DNA from: Paracoccus onubensis
GTDB taxonomy: Bacteria > Pseudomonadota > Alphaproteobacteria > Rhodobacterales > Rhodobacteraceae
Assembly: GCF_003591515.1 (NCBI RefSeq)
Contig: NZ_QZCG01000008.1
Location: 124,001-188,000, forward strand
Reading direction: 5' to 3'
Length of the DNA stretch: 64,000 bases
In this document: positions 19,699 through 28,085 of the stretch, piece by piece
Layout: every line of letters begins with the position of its first letter
Numbering within the stretch: the stretch's first letter is position 1
Translations under genes and position numbers: made by a program
The notes under the pieces: model-generated
The model's database searches: none
The model's input: only the letters and a program-made list of their open reading frames with translations
Told to the model about the DNA's origin: nothing

Positions 19699-21297
19699 TC
19701 AGAACGTCAGCCCCATGGCGAAACCGCCGATAAGGTAGCAGGTGCCGGTAATCAGCAATATGCCGATTATGTTCAGCACCACTCCGCCTCGGGCCATCTG
19801 GGCTATCGTCACTCTGCCGGTACCGAAGACGATAGCATTGGGCGGGGTGCCGACAGGCAGCATGAAGGCGCATGTCGCGGCAAAGGCTGCCGGGATCAGC
19901 AAACTCATCGCATCAGCCCCGATCCCAAGCGCGACACCACCAAGAATCGGGATGAAGGTCGCCGCAGTCGCGGTATTCGAAGTAATCTCGGTCAGGAACA
20001 GGATAATCGTGACGACTGCCGCGACCAGAAGCAGATTGGGAAGCGCACCAAGCCCCTGCACCTGGGCACCGAACCAGCTATCCAGCCCGGAGGCCGCCAC
20101 CGCCGAGGCAAGGCTCAGCCCCCCACCGAACAGCAACAGCACTCCCCAGGGCAGACCGTTTTCGGCATCTTTCCAGTTCAAGACCATCTGAGTCCTTCCC
20201 TTGCCGGGCAGAAGGAACATCACCAGCCCCGCCGCAACGGCAATCGCCGTATCGTCCAGACTGCCAAGCCAGGGCAGCGCCGCATCGATCGCCGGGATGC
20301 TGCTCAGAAGGCCCGGCGCCACCCACAGGAAGGCCGCGGAAATGAAGACAAGCATCACCATGCGCTCTCCCTGGCTAAGTGGGCCCAACGCGGCGATCTG
20401 ATCGTCGATCATCTTCCGGCCACCCGGGATCTCGGGCAGATCGAAACGATAGAGAAAGCGTGTCATGAATATCCAGGCGATGAAGATGAACCCGAAAGCC
20501 AGCGGTACGCCCAGAAGCATCCATTCCAGAAATCCGATCTGGCGGCCAAGCTCGTCCGAGGCATAGCCTGCGACGATGGCATTAGGCGGGCTGCCAAGCA
20601 GCGTACCCAATCCACCCATGGAAGCAGACCAGGCGATCGCCAGCAGCAGGCAGACACCGAATGACGCAATATTGCGATCCTCGATGACGCGGGTAAGCTC
20701 TGCGCCCGCCGGCGGCGTCTGCGCCGATTCACCTTCTTCCTGATCTGCCTTGCCGCGATCCGTCATCAGCGACAGGACCGACATCCCGATGGGCAGCATC
20801 ATCAATGTCGTTGCGGTGTTCGAGACCCACATGGACAGAAAGCCGGTCGCCAGCATCATCCCCAGCACGATCTGCCGCGGCTGCACCCCCACTCTGCGCA
20901 GGGTCAGCAATGCCACGCGACGGTGCAGGTTCCATTTTTCCATTGCGATGGCGATCAGGAAACCGCCGAGGAACAGAAAAACGATGGAGCTTGCATAGGG
21001 AGCGGTGGCCTCGCCGACCGTGCGCTCGGTCAAAGCCGGAATCAGAACGATGGGCAGCAGCGCAGTTGCCGACAGGGGGATGGCCTCGGTCATCCACCAG
21101 ATCGCCATCAACGTGCCGATCGCGGCGACGATGCGGGCATCGGCCGGCAGATCGTCCGAACCACCCAGCAGCAACCACACAGCTCCCGCCGCAACCAGTC
21201 CCATCAGGCGCAGAATCCAGGTTAACCGCGCCGACCGTTCGCTACCTGCACCGTCGTCGTATTCACCCTGCTGGTGCATTTCTTCCTCAAGCTTCAT
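19699..21297 (-). CDS. DASS/SLC13-family sodium:dicarboxylate symporter
   Basis: A 532-residue membrane protein with about eleven to twelve hydrophobic segments. It carries the two SNT signature motifs of the family: SNTATTLMMLPIGM in the first half and EITSNTATAATFIPI in the second. Acidic linkers lie near residues 185-200. WWMTEAIPLSATALLPIVL is another family block. It imports C4-dicarboxylates or related anions with sodium. A second ATG at 21279 is preceded by GAGGAAG and may be the true start. It leads the minus-strand unit with the ADP-forming ligase, sucCD and GntR, which suggests uptake followed by CoA activation. Confidence 0.87.
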   Translation of the reverse strand: MKLEEEMHQQGEYDDGAGSERSARLTWILRLMGLVAAGAVWLLLGGSDDLPADARIVAAIGTLMAIWWMTEAIPLSATALLPIVLIPALTERTVGEATAPYASSIVFLFLGGFLIAIAMEKWNLHRRVALLTLRRVGVQPRQIVLGMMLATGFLSMWVSNTATTLMMLPIGMSVLSLMTDRGKADQEEGESAQTPPAGAELTRVIEDRNIASFGVCLLLAIAWSASMGGLGTLLGSPPNAIVAGYASDELGRQIGFLEWMLLGVPLAFGFIFIAWIFMTRFLYRFDLPEIPGGRKMIDDQIAALGPLSQGERMVMLVFISAAFLWVAPGLLSSIPAIDAALPWLGSLDDTAIAVAAGLVMFLLPGKGRTQMVLNWKDAENGLPWGVLLLFGGGLSLASAVAASGLDSWFGAQVQGLGALPNLLLVAAVVTIILFLTEITSNTATAATFIPILGGVALGIGADAMSLLIPAAFAATCAFMLPVGTPPNAIVFGTGRVTIAQMARGGVVLNIIGILLITGTCYLIGGFAMGLTF

Positions 21298-21730
21298 TTC
21301 TGCGCCTTTCCCTACTCATACGATCTACTCTGTCCGATCAGAGCACGACATCCAGCCGGGCCGGTCTGGCCTCTTCCCTTGTTCGGCCCTTCATAGCCCC
21401 CGGTCCGAACCGGCAAACCCTGTGCGTTTCCGGATGGCCGAAATTCCCGAATCCAGCGGCACCGCTGCAATCGAGGTTTTCATGATAGCCACAATCCCTC
21501 GACACCCGCGGTGAGCCGATATTCGCATTGTTCCGTCGCGTCTCCCATCAGAGCCGGACCTTCGGACAAAAAAGGGGCATGAGTCTATTGTGGTTATCCG
21601 AAACCATGCATCACCATGCATCACGCCAATTCCGGCGCCTGCGACCTGTTCGGTTTCGGGACCATGACATAACGCCGGATTGGCGCGGCGGACTTTCCGG
21701 GCTACCGCTATGGGCGGCGGGTGGAACCGG
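21298..21730. other. Intergenic region upstream of the DASS gene
   Basis: I see no convincing gene in these 433 bases. The region should hold the promoter of the minus-strand transporter unit. A 10-base tandem repeat, CCATGCATCA twice at 21604-21623, is the only clear structure and could be a regulator site. Confidence 0.4.
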
Positions 21731-22210
21731 CTAACCGCGCGCCTGCATTTTTTCTTTCACTTTCTGCGCCTGCCGGGCACCGAATCCGAAACTGAATCTG
21801 CATAAAACCGAAAGAAGCAAGGAAACGACGACCAGAATCCCGGCAAGGATTGCAACCGAAGCAGGTTCGCGCAGCATCTCGTCCAATTCGGGGAATAATC
21901 CCAACAGATAAACCGCGATGAACACCGCAACGCCCAGCAGGGTCGAAGTCAATGCAAAACTGAAACCTGCCTTCCATGCGAAACCGCGCTGGGGACGCTG
22001 GCCGGTCCGGTTGAAATACATCGTGCCGACCTGCATCGCCGATAATGTGGGAATGACAACACCCATTGCGCTGCTGTCGAAGCTGAACTGAAAGAACATC
22101 TCCAAAGCCACGAGCAGCAAAAATACCGCGACCGAAATCAGCAGATACAATCCGGCAAAGATCAGGGTCAGCGTTTTCAATGATGCGTTGGACTGTGTCA
22201 TGCTGGGCAA
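21731..22210 (-). CDS. Four-helix membrane protein, ABZJ_00895-like
   Basis: A 159-residue protein with four hydrophobic segments at about residues 12-36, 48-60, 78-102 and 118-140. A short motif, FNRTGQRPQRGFAWK, sits between the second and third. This topology and motif resemble the uncharacterised ABZJ_00895 family of inner-membrane proteins. The function of that family is not known. It ends in a basic tail (QAQKVKEKMQARG). It stands alone between the transporter unit and the sulfotransferase-like gene. Confidence 0.6.
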   Translation of the reverse strand: MPSMTQSNASLKTLTLIFAGLYLLISVAVFLLLVALEMFFQFSFDSSAMGVVIPTLSAMQVGTMYFNRTGQRPQRGFAWKAGFSFALTSTLLGVAVFIAVYLLGLFPELDEMLREPASVAILAGILVVVSLLLSVLCRFSFGFGARQAQKVKEKMQARG

Positions 22211-22381
22211 TATCCTCTGGAACAGGCGGTCAAAATCTCACGATCCCATATATGTCGCAAGTGATATTGATCATGTCGATACTGCGAATGAACCCATGCC
22301 TGACAGGCGTGCTGCAGTAATGCCCGGACCGAATGACAAAGCCCCGGGAAAAAGTGAAAAGGCGACACCACCTTCCCGGAG

Positions 22382-23377
22382 TCACCGGTTACGAAGGGCA
22401 TTCAACTGCAGTTCATGGATCACCCTGAAAACCTTTTGCAGCAATTCCAGCTGTTCTTCCGTAAATGTGATGGCTGGTTCGGTTTCATACGGCACCTTCA
22501 GATCAGACATGTCGAACAAATCGGCCGAATCCCCGAAATATTCCTTCCGTATTGCCTCGTTCCCATCCGCGCAATCATTCATGATCTGACAGCGCAGATC
22601 ATATGGCAGCATCACCCTTGTCGCTCCGGTATCCGGAATGCCCAGCTTATGAAGCCGGCGATAGATTTCTCTGGCCCTGTAACTCTTGAAACGGGCCAAT
22701 TGGCTCATCACGGCAAGCGCATCCGCATGAGGCGCCTTGTTGCCGAATGATCGTCCTTCCGCGGAATAAAGGTTCTCATGGCCGATCAAGGACAGGAAAT
22801 CCGCCGCAACATCCCCGGAAACAAGATGATCCTTCTCATACCGCCGCACAATCATCCGGGCTTCAGGGAATGCGTCTTTCCAGCTTTGGATGATGTCATT
22901 GTAATTCACGCCTCTCGCAGCTTTTTGTATTGCGACGTAGTCCTCAAGACCTCCGACGAAACTCCCGGTCTTGGCGCGCTGAGCATATAACGATTCCAGA
23001 TACCTGTCCTGCCGCCTGATATAACAGACGATTTTCAGACTGATATCGGCTTCGTTGATATGCTCCCTTATGATGGACGACAATTTCGCCGCCGCCGGAA
23101 TTCTGAACAACATCTCGCTGGAGACAACGACATCGCGCATATCTTCGAACTGCGCGGTTTTGAAAATCTCGGCGCAGATATTGGCTGCCTCTCTTGTTCT
23201 GCCGTTTCCAAGGGTGACGGCGAGGCGATTGGCTTCCTGCATCTTCGGTGCAGGGGTCACATATCGCAGCCCCTTCTTCTCAAATACCGCGCGATTCCTG
23301 AGCAGATAGGTCTGGAGTGATGAAGAACCTGTCTTCTCCGACCCGATATGCAGCCATAAATTCCTTGCATCAGCCAT
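22382..23377 (-). CDS. Sulfotransferase-like P-loop protein
   Basis: A 331-residue protein. The start at 23377 is chosen because it follows GGAGAGGG and places the conserved N-terminal block at once: LWLHIGSEKTGSSSLQTYLL. The pattern hxGxxKTGSSSLQ is the PAPS-binding 5'-phosphosulfate loop of bacterial sulfotransferase-like proteins, often seen in polysaccharide or secreted-product loci. VVVSSEMLF and IVCYIRRQDRYLESLYAQ match the 3'-phosphate-binding region (Arg and Ser of PSB). The C-terminal third is mostly helical and unrecognised. It lies just downstream of a sulfatase operon, so the two may act on the same sulfated surface material; this is inference. Confidence 0.65.
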   Translation of the reverse strand: MADARNLWLHIGSEKTGSSSLQTYLLRNRAVFEKKGLRYVTPAPKMQEANRLAVTLGNGRTREAANICAEIFKTAQFEDMRDVVVSSEMLFRIPAAAKLSSIIREHINEADISLKIVCYIRRQDRYLESLYAQRAKTGSFVGGLEDYVAIQKAARGVNYNDIIQSWKDAFPEARMIVRRYEKDHLVSGDVAADFLSLIGHENLYSAEGRSFGNKAPHADALAVMSQLARFKSYRAREIYRRLHKLGIPDTGATRVMLPYDLRCQIMNDCADGNEAIRKEYFGDSADLFDMSDLKVPYETEPAITFTEEQLELLQKVFRVIHELQLNALRNR

Positions 23378-23626
23378 TTCACCCTCTCCTGTTTTCCTGT
23401 CATATAGATTTACCGAACCATCTCGTATCCTGAAGTCCGCATCATGGTCTCTGGGTTTCGGCATATACTGACCTCCTCGTTTCTGAAGACCAGCTGCCAC
23501 CCATGAACCGCTACGGTTTTCCGAAGGCTCCAAATCAGGAAATGGCTGTAACTATGAACAGGAAAAACTAAGCGCTCGGATACGCCCAGGGATATGCGCG
23601 AGGACGGTTCGAACTTCAGAGATACG

Positions 23627-23803
23627 TCATTCCTTCTTCTTTCTCTGCCGCCATTTCTGGACGGCCACAGGGTTGTGGATCGGGCAATCGGCCGTCAACC
23701 ATTCGGGAAACAGGAAGTTATCCTGATCCTCGCCGTCGCGGAACGAACAGTCGCAGCCCAGGTCGCTGGCCTCCCCGGTCCGGGGATAGGGGAGTTCATG
23801 CAT
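23627..23803 (-). CDS. Small acidic protein encoded after the RTX sulfatase
   Basis: An open frame of 58 residues beginning MHELPYPRTGEASDLGCDCS and ending with a lysine-rich tail (QRKKKE). It overlaps the last 8 bases of the sulfatase gene, with GAGAGG upstream of the ATG. It has a CxC pair and an FLFPEWLTADCPIHNP segment, so amino-acid content looks like a real folded or metal-binding small protein, not a shadow. I do not know the family. Translational coupling to the sulfatase suggests a chaperone, maturation or immunity-like partner; this is inference. Confidence 0.45.
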   Translation of the reverse strand: MHELPYPRTGEASDLGCDCSFRDGEDQDNFLFPEWLTADCPIHNPVAVQKWRQRKKKE

Positions 23804-25934
23804 GCTCCACACCTCTCAACCCGCCTTTGATGACCGCAAGCGTCGTCTTGTCGCAAATCAGCTTTTCACAGCCGGCCGTAATACGGACACGTTCGGCCAC
23901 CTGTTCCAAATGCACCGGCTGTATCCCGGCCCAGTCCGAAAGGTCGAGAATATCGCCCTCCTTGAAATCGGTGATCACGTTGCGCTCACCGGTTCGGTAC
24001 ACCCTGAAGGTATTCCGTCCGGGCCCGCCGCTTGCCAGGGTCTTGCCGGCATCGAGGATCAGCAGATTGTCCCCGGCATTGCCCCGCAGCGTGTCGTCTC
24101 CCGGCCCCGAGACCAGGGTGTCGTTGCCCGCGCCGCCCTGAATCAGATCGTTCCCGGCGCCGCCATTCAGATAGGACGAACCGGCACCCCCAATCAGCAG
24201 ATCGTCGCCCGCACCCCCGAACAGCTTGTTGCCGCCGCGCATCCCGGCGCGCAGCGTGTCATTCCCGGTGCCGCCGCGGGCCGTCACCCGGATATTTCCC
24301 GGCGGCATGATCCTGTTATCGCCATCGCCAAGTTCGGCCACGAAATGATGATGATGCGCCTCTTCGATCCGGATGGTGTTTCCTAGATCGTTACCGATCA
24401 GCTTCATCGTCGCCGACATTCGCCCCATGGTATGGAAATCGTTCACATGCGCGGGAAGCTTCACCGTGCCGCCCCTTTCCTCGGGCGCGCCATACATTCG
24501 CTGATAGCCCGGCGAACGGCCCTTGGCAGGCACCACATCGCCCAAGGTGGCGAATGACGTGCTGATCCGCGGCACGGTCGGGGAACTGCCCATGAAGGAG
24601 GTGAACTGCCCCTGCCCATCCATTTCGCCGCGATCATCGACAAGAAGAAACTGCCACTCCGCACAGGTTTTCAGAACCCGGTCCCGAAGCTCGGGAAATT
24701 CCGGGCTTTCTTCGGCGATATTCTTCTTTGCCCAGGGATCCCCCGCGATATCGAACATCTCGCCGGAGCCGTCCTGATAAAGGGTCACCCGCTTCATGCC
24801 GATGGCGCAGGAGACGGAACCGTACCAGAAGGTCGGGATCGCGCGTTCTTCCGGGGTTTCCCCCCTGATCCAGGGCATCAGGCTTTCGCCCCGATGGCCG
24901 ACAGGTTTCGGGATCCCCGCGACATCCAGAAGCGTCGCGCCCAGATCGATATGGCTGACGGGCGAGTCGACAACCCGCGGCGTCTGGTCCGGCACCCTGA
25001 TGATGAAAGGCGCACATGCCGCCTGTTCATAAAGCGAGAATTTGTGCCAGGCGTTATGATCGCCAAGATGATAGCCGTGATCCGAATAGAAGGCGACGAC
25101 GGTATTGTCCCGAAATCGCGACTCCTCCAGCGCATCCAGAATCCGCCCAAGCTGCTCATCCATGAACAGGGCGCCGGCGGCATAGTTCCGGATCGTCCTG
25201 CGGGTATGCAGAACCTCTTCCTCGGACCAGTCTGCGGGATCCTCGGACGAAAACTGGTCTGCGGTGACGAAACTGTTGGCGAACAGGGTCTTCTCGAAGC
25301 CCCCATGCCAGTCCTGCGGCAGGATCACCCGGTCCAGATCGATCGCGTCGAAACATCGGTTCGGCGCCCAGAACGGCACATGCGGGCGAAAGAAACCCGC
25401 CTCCCAGTACCAGGGCCGGTCCTGATCAAAATTCCGGATATGATCTATGGTCTGCGATGCGACGGCATGATCATACCAGTCGGTGTCATTATCCCAACCC
25501 CGGCCATAATGTCCGCCATGCTCGGTTGCCATGCCGCTTGGCTGCCACCGCCCGATCTGGAATGGCGGCGTATCGTAAAGCGCCTCGTAAACGAATCCGG
25601 GTTGCGGCCTGTATCCATGGAACACCTTGCCGATGGTTCCCATGTAATAGCCCGAACGCCGCAACCGATAGGTCCAGAGATTCTCCGGACGGATGATCTG
25701 CCGCCACCCGACCGTCAGATCGAAGGAACTTGTTTCGGCAGGCGACAGGCCCGACATCACCGCGGCGCGCGCAGGCTCGCAGAGCGGTACCACGCAATAG
25801 GCGCGATCGAAATCGGTGCCGCTCCCGGCCAGCCGCCGCAGGTTCGGAAGGTGGAAATCCTTGATGAGAACGGACAGCATCCGCCCGACATGGCACAGGT
25901 CGTCCGCCGCGATCATCAGGATATTGTGGCGCAT
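23796..25934 (-). CDS. Sulfatase with C-terminal RTX calcium-binding repeats
   Basis: A 712-residue fusion. The N-terminal about 500 residues are an alkaline-phosphatase-superfamily sulfatase: NILMIAADDL holds the metal Asp pair. LCEPARAAVMSG has Cys52 in a CxPxR motif for conversion to formylglycine, and YSDHGYHLGDHNAWHKFS is the second metal/active-site block. Residues about 555-623 are GGxGxDxL-type RTX nonapeptides (GGAGDDLLIGGAGSS, GGAGNDLIQGGAGNDTL). A typical RTX C-terminal domain follows (NVITDFKEGDILDLSDW). There is no N-terminal signal peptide, which fits type I secretion. It starts at 25934, overlapping the previous stop by one base. It probably removes sulfate from extracellular polymers. 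Confidence 0.85.
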   Translation of the reverse strand: MRHNILMIAADDLCHVGRMLSVLIKDFHLPNLRRLAGSGTDFDRAYCVVPLCEPARAAVMSGLSPAETSSFDLTVGWRQIIRPENLWTYRLRRSGYYMGTIGKVFHGYRPQPGFVYEALYDTPPFQIGRWQPSGMATEHGGHYGRGWDNDTDWYDHAVASQTIDHIRNFDQDRPWYWEAGFFRPHVPFWAPNRCFDAIDLDRVILPQDWHGGFEKTLFANSFVTADQFSSEDPADWSEEEVLHTRRTIRNYAAGALFMDEQLGRILDALEESRFRDNTVVAFYSDHGYHLGDHNAWHKFSLYEQAACAPFIIRVPDQTPRVVDSPVSHIDLGATLLDVAGIPKPVGHRGESLMPWIRGETPEERAIPTFWYGSVSCAIGMKRVTLYQDGSGEMFDIAGDPWAKKNIAEESPEFPELRDRVLKTCAEWQFLLVDDRGEMDGQGQFTSFMGSSPTVPRISTSFATLGDVVPAKGRSPGYQRMYGAPEERGGTVKLPAHVNDFHTMGRMSATMKLIGNDLGNTIRIEEAHHHHFVAELGDGDNRIMPPGNIRVTARGGTGNDTLRAGMRGGNKLFGGAGDDLLIGGAGSSYLNGGAGNDLIQGGAGNDTLVSGPGDDTLRGNAGDNLLILDAGKTLASGGPGRNTFRVYRTGERNVITDFKEGDILDLSDWAGIQPVHLEQVAERVRITAGCEKLICDKTTLAVIKGGLRGVEHA

Positions 25935-27181
25935 CACGTCTCCCCTGCCCGCCAACGCTCCTGCCGGACGGCAGCCCGGCCCGAGCGCGCATATCTGTAA
26001 AGTGTCGTATCCGGCAGAAGCAGGCTCTCCGCACTCCATGAATCGGTGACCGAGCCGCGATTTGCGGGAAAACCGTCGATCTTCGTCCGGGTCTCGCCCC
26101 AGGCATAGCGGAGCGTAAGATCCCCCTGCGGAGCCTTGTCGAAATGGAGGAGAACGTGATTCTTCTGAGCCTCGGCCGCTGTCATCCTCGCGCCGTTTTC
26201 AATGCCGTCCACGGCAAAACCGTGGCTTTTCGGATTGCGGATGACCAGATCCGACATCGTCGTGAAACGGGCGCGCAGAATATCGCCATCGATCTCGGCC
26301 TGCTCGAGCGATGGACAAAACCAGTCACGGCCGGCCAGACGTTCCGAGGCCGCAAGCGATTCGAGCTCGCTGACCATGAGGGCCGAGCCCGGCGTCAGCG
26401 TCGCCGGCATGTTCACGCCGTGCCGGAACGGATAGCGCGGGGTCGCGACCACGAAGCCAAGCCCCCAGTGATGCCAGTCCAGCCGGCCCTCGGCAAGAAT
26501 CACCTCGCTTGTGCCATCGCTCAAACTGCCGGCGGACTGGCTGACGATCACGATCGGATAAGGCGTCTGCCCGGTCGCCTTCGCCACCTCTTCGCGCAAT
26601 TCCCGCGCGACCGCGGCGTAATGGAAATCGGCGGCCCGCTCGCTGGTCCGGGGCGCGCCTTCAAGCAGCGACAAAGTGATCCTGTCGGCAAAAAGCGCCT
26701 TGTCCCAGGCAGCCAGGGCCTGTTTCGCCCGGGCCAGCTTCTCGACGATCCGTTTCCGCCCCGCCGCGCCCGGCATGGCATCCTGCTCTACCGTCGACGA
26801 AACCGGAACGGTGACCGGGACAACCGTATAAAGTGCCAGATGGCATTTGTCCGCCAGCGCCAGGAACGCCGCCGCCTGTGCCGTTGCCGCACGGCCATCC
26901 CCGGGGCGCTTCAGATTCTCGTCGACGATATGATAGCGGTATTCCTCTTTCAGCGGGCGTGAAACGCCGATACCCCCTCCCCCGAACGCGACAATCGCAA
27001 TCGCGGGATCGGGCGATTGCGCAAGCGTGATGCCATCCCTCTTCTCGAACCCGAAAACGCGGCCCCCCCACTGATCCGACATATACCGGATCGCGCCGTC
27101 CGCGCTTCTCATCGCCATCCATGCATTGCCCTGATTGTCAGGATCAACAAAGACAGGCAGATCAGCGGAAAAACCCGGCAT
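25934..27181 (-). CDS. Unknown protein encoded with the RTX sulfatase
   Basis: A 415-residue protein I cannot place. It starts PGFSADLPVFVDPDNQGNAW without a signal peptide. IAIVAFGGGGIGVSRP and PYPIVIVSQSAGSLSDGTSE look like short strand-loop blocks of a hydrolase-like alpha/beta fold. The second, with a Ser in a small-residue context, recalls SGNH/esterase proteins, but no clear catalytic His/Asp block is seen. The C-terminal about 110 residues look beta-rich. Its stop overlaps the sulfatase start (TGATG), so both are made together. A substrate-processing enzyme such as an esterase, or a sulfatase partner, is plausible only by context. Confidence 0.55.
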   Translation of the reverse strand: MPGFSADLPVFVDPDNQGNAWMAMRSADGAIRYMSDQWGGRVFGFEKRDGITLAQSPDPAIAIVAFGGGGIGVSRPLKEEYRYHIVDENLKRPGDGRAATAQAAAFLALADKCHLALYTVVPVTVPVSSTVEQDAMPGAAGRKRIVEKLARAKQALAAWDKALFADRITLSLLEGAPRTSERAADFHYAAVARELREEVAKATGQTPYPIVIVSQSAGSLSDGTSEVILAEGRLDWHHWGLGFVVATPRYPFRHGVNMPATLTPGSALMVSELESLAASERLAGRDWFCPSLEQAEIDGDILRARFTTMSDLVIRNPKSHGFAVDGIENGARMTAAEAQKNHVLLHFDKAPQGDLTLRYAWGETRTKIDGFPANRGSVTDSWSAESLLLPDTTLYRYARSGRAAVRQERWRAGET

Positions 27182-27538
27182 CAGAAACTATCCCTGAATA
27201 TTCTTGCACCTCGGTGAATCCTGCGAAATTTCCAGGCAATAATCCAGCATCAAAAGCATAGCGGGCCGATCAACCTCGTCTGGATGGACCGACTTGACTG
27301 TCAGTGCATGACCGAGCCCGGAACCGCGCCGGATTTTTTGTCCTCTTATGACAACAGCGGGAATTCGCCAAGCGGACTTCACGTAAATGGCTTGTTTTCG
27401 CTTGCTAATTCAGTGAAGGTCTGGTCGCTCCGGCGCGAATGGATTAGATCATGACAGGCAGCCTGCGATGCATCACCAGCTAAGCGCATACGCGCCATCG
27501 TGGGAAGCGAAACGAAGTTGCAATGGAGATACAGCGGA
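27182..27538. other. Divergent promoter region
   Basis: These 357 bases separate the minus-strand sulfatase-operon start from the plus-strand lipoprotein gene. I see no gene and no strong operator. It must carry promoters for both directions. Confidence 0.4.
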
Positions 27539-27703
27539 ATGTCTATTAACCCGAAGCCCCTGCGCGCATTTGTTGTTGTCGCCGCACTTGCTGCCACCAC
27601 GGCACTTGGCGCCTGCAAGGAAGAAGGTGAAGGCGGCGATGCCGTGACCACTGATCCTGCCGCTGCGCCCGCGACGGAAGAACCGGCTCCGGGCCTCGAG
27701 TAG
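27539..27703 (+). CDS. Small lipoprotein
   Basis: A 54-residue precursor starting at ATG 27539. The N-terminus has basic residues (INPKPLRAF), a hydrophobic stretch VVVAALAATTA and a perfect lipobox LGAC, so Cys25 would be lipidated after signal peptidase II cleavage. The mature part is only about 30 residues, acidic and rich in Glu, Ala and Pro (EEGEGGDAVTTDPAAAPATE). A strong terminator follows. Similar tiny lipoproteins are common in alphaproteobacteria; their function is generally unknown. An upstream in-frame ATG at 27500 would put extra residues before the signal and is less likely. Confidence 0.65.
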   Translation: MSINPKPLRAFVVVAALAATTALGACKEEGEGGDAVTTDPAAAPATEEPAPGLE

Positions 27704-27754
27704 GTTTCTGTTCTGGTAAAAAAGCGTTTCCAAGTTCGGAAATGAACTGATGCA

Positions 27755-27792
27755 GGGATCGCCGCCATCTTGCCGGCGATCCCTTCTTTTTA
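27755..27792 (+). terminator. Rho-independent terminator of the lipoprotein gene
   Basis: A perfect 10-bp stem GGGATCGCCG (27755-27764) with CGGCGATCCC (27774-27783), a 9-base loop and a T-rich tail TTCTTTTT. Confidence 0.85.
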
Positions 27793-27939
27793 GCGTGGAT
27801 GATCCCGCAGCCATGCGCCGGATATCCTTATCGCGCCTGAACGTCCTTGATGGTTCGGGCATATCACCGGATCGACCGCCGCCACCAAAGAATCACCGAA
27901 GCTCTCCGGGTATCCGCACGGGCCCCGGATTCGCGCGCC

Positions 27940-28020
27940 CTCCCTCTGCTTCTTCTTTGTCCAAATACCTCGGGGGTTGCCGGCGGGTCGCGCCACTGGT
28001 TCAAGAGACCTGCCGGCGAC
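27940..28020. repeat. Candidate dispersed intergenic element with hairpin
   Basis: This part of the 380-base gap (27704-28085) contains CTTCTTCTTTGTCCAAATACCTCGGGGG, split here as CTTCTTCTTTGTCC then AAATACCTCGGGGG, at about 27949-27976. It is followed by an 11-bp near-perfect hairpin (GCCGGCGGGTC at 27979-27989 with GACCTGCCGGC at 28007-28017). From memory, strings like CCGAGGTATTTGGACAAAG recur between genes in Rhodobacteraceae genomes. It lies downstream of the minus-strand SDR stop and may act as a 3' end signal. Only one copy is seen in this window. Confidence 0.4.
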
Positions 28021-28085
28021 GGGGCAGCGCCCCCGGCCATCGCGGGACGCAAATACCCGGCGTTTCCGATTCAGTGCGACAGGCT

